Assembly (NCBI RefSeq): GCF_001653975.1
Contig: NZ_CP014639.1
Coordinates: 620,001-684,000 of the forward strand
Origin: Candidatus Chlamydia sanziniae
GTDB lineage: Bacteria; Chlamydiota; Chlamydiia; Chlamydiales; Chlamydiaceae
Length of the DNA stretch: 64,000 nt
Direction of reading: 5' to 3'
In this document: piece by piece, positions 63,961-64,000 of the stretch
Layout of the letters: each line of letters begins with the position of its first letter
Numbering within the stretch: the first letter of the stretch is position 1
The notes under the pieces: model-generated
Database searches by the model: none
Told to the model about the DNA's origin: nothing
What the model saw: the letters and a program-made list of their open reading frames with translations, nothing else
Program-made: the position numbers and the translations under genes

Positions 63961-64000
63961 CTTTTTTTATAATTAACTAGCTAGTTGTTGTTAATTATTG
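63961..64000 (+). terminator. T-run after tRNA-Ser
   Basis: Seven consecutive T (63962-63968) lie just past the tRNA. With the tRNA acceptor/T arm as the preceding stem this could end the infC-pheS-tRNA-Ser transcript. The window ends here. Confidence 0.35.

Noticed and set aside
1-64000. CRISPR arrays, insertion sequences, prophage, att sites
   Set aside because: No regularly spaced direct repeats, transposase motifs or phage genes were seen anywhere in the window.

Overview
The window reads as chromosomal core DNA of a member of the genus Chlamydia (obligate intracellular, AT-rich). The strongest indicators are a polymorphic outer-membrane protein of the PmpD type, a class Ic ribonucleotide reductase with Phe in place of the radical Tyr, a fused alpha-beta glycyl-tRNA synthetase, a TyrP aromatic amino-acid transporter, and a gene order that, from memory, follows C. 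trachomatis CT791 to CT836 almost gene for gene. Two departures from that order, an lpxB-pcnB pair between pmpD and glmM and an M20 peptidase next to htrA, point to the C. pneumoniae/C. psittaci side of the genus rather than the C. trachomatis side. The species cannot be fixed by eye.

Layout. 1-6.2 kb: DNA repair and replication (uvrC partial, mutS, dnaG). 6.3-8.7 kb: a small variable island of secreted or hypothetical proteins, including two CT795-like secreted proteins, a C8 homopolymer tract and a decayed third copy. 8.8-14.1 kb: glyQS, pgsA, glgA. 14.2-17.9 kb: tRNA-Gln and a ribosomal-protein run with its own strong promoter (rplY, pth, rpsF, rpsR, rplI, ispE). 17.8-24.9 kb: a small conserved gene, a membrane antiporter-like protein, and a leftward rng-plsB-M16 protease operon. 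25.3-31.7 kb: rpmF-plsX and pmpD. 31.8-36.6 kb: a membrane-anchored hypothetical, lpxB and pcnB. 36.7-45.0 kb: glmM-glmS (UDP-GlcNAc precursor supply), tyrP, yccA, ftsY, sucCD. 45.0-51.8 kb: a structured intergenic region, a candidate small ORF, then htrA, an M20 peptidase and an M16C metalloprotease. 51.8-58.4 kb: rmuC, pssA and nrdAB with a candidate NrdR operator pair. 58.5-64 kb: trmB, tRNA-Val, an rRNA-methylase-like gene, murB, nusB, then infC-rpmI-rplT-pheS-tRNA-Ser.

The genes cover translation, membrane lipid synthesis (pgsA, pssA, plsB, plsX, lpxB), cell-wall precursor synthesis (glmM, glmS, murB), dNTP supply and envelope proteolysis. No insertion sequence, prophage, CRISPR array or replication origin was seen. 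No clearly new multi-gene system was found. The points most worth a second look are the CT795-like island with its C8 tract, the operator pair at nrdAB, the short leader ORF before infC, and the structured region and TTG-start ORF before htrA. Locus names such as CT795 are recalled family names, not search results.
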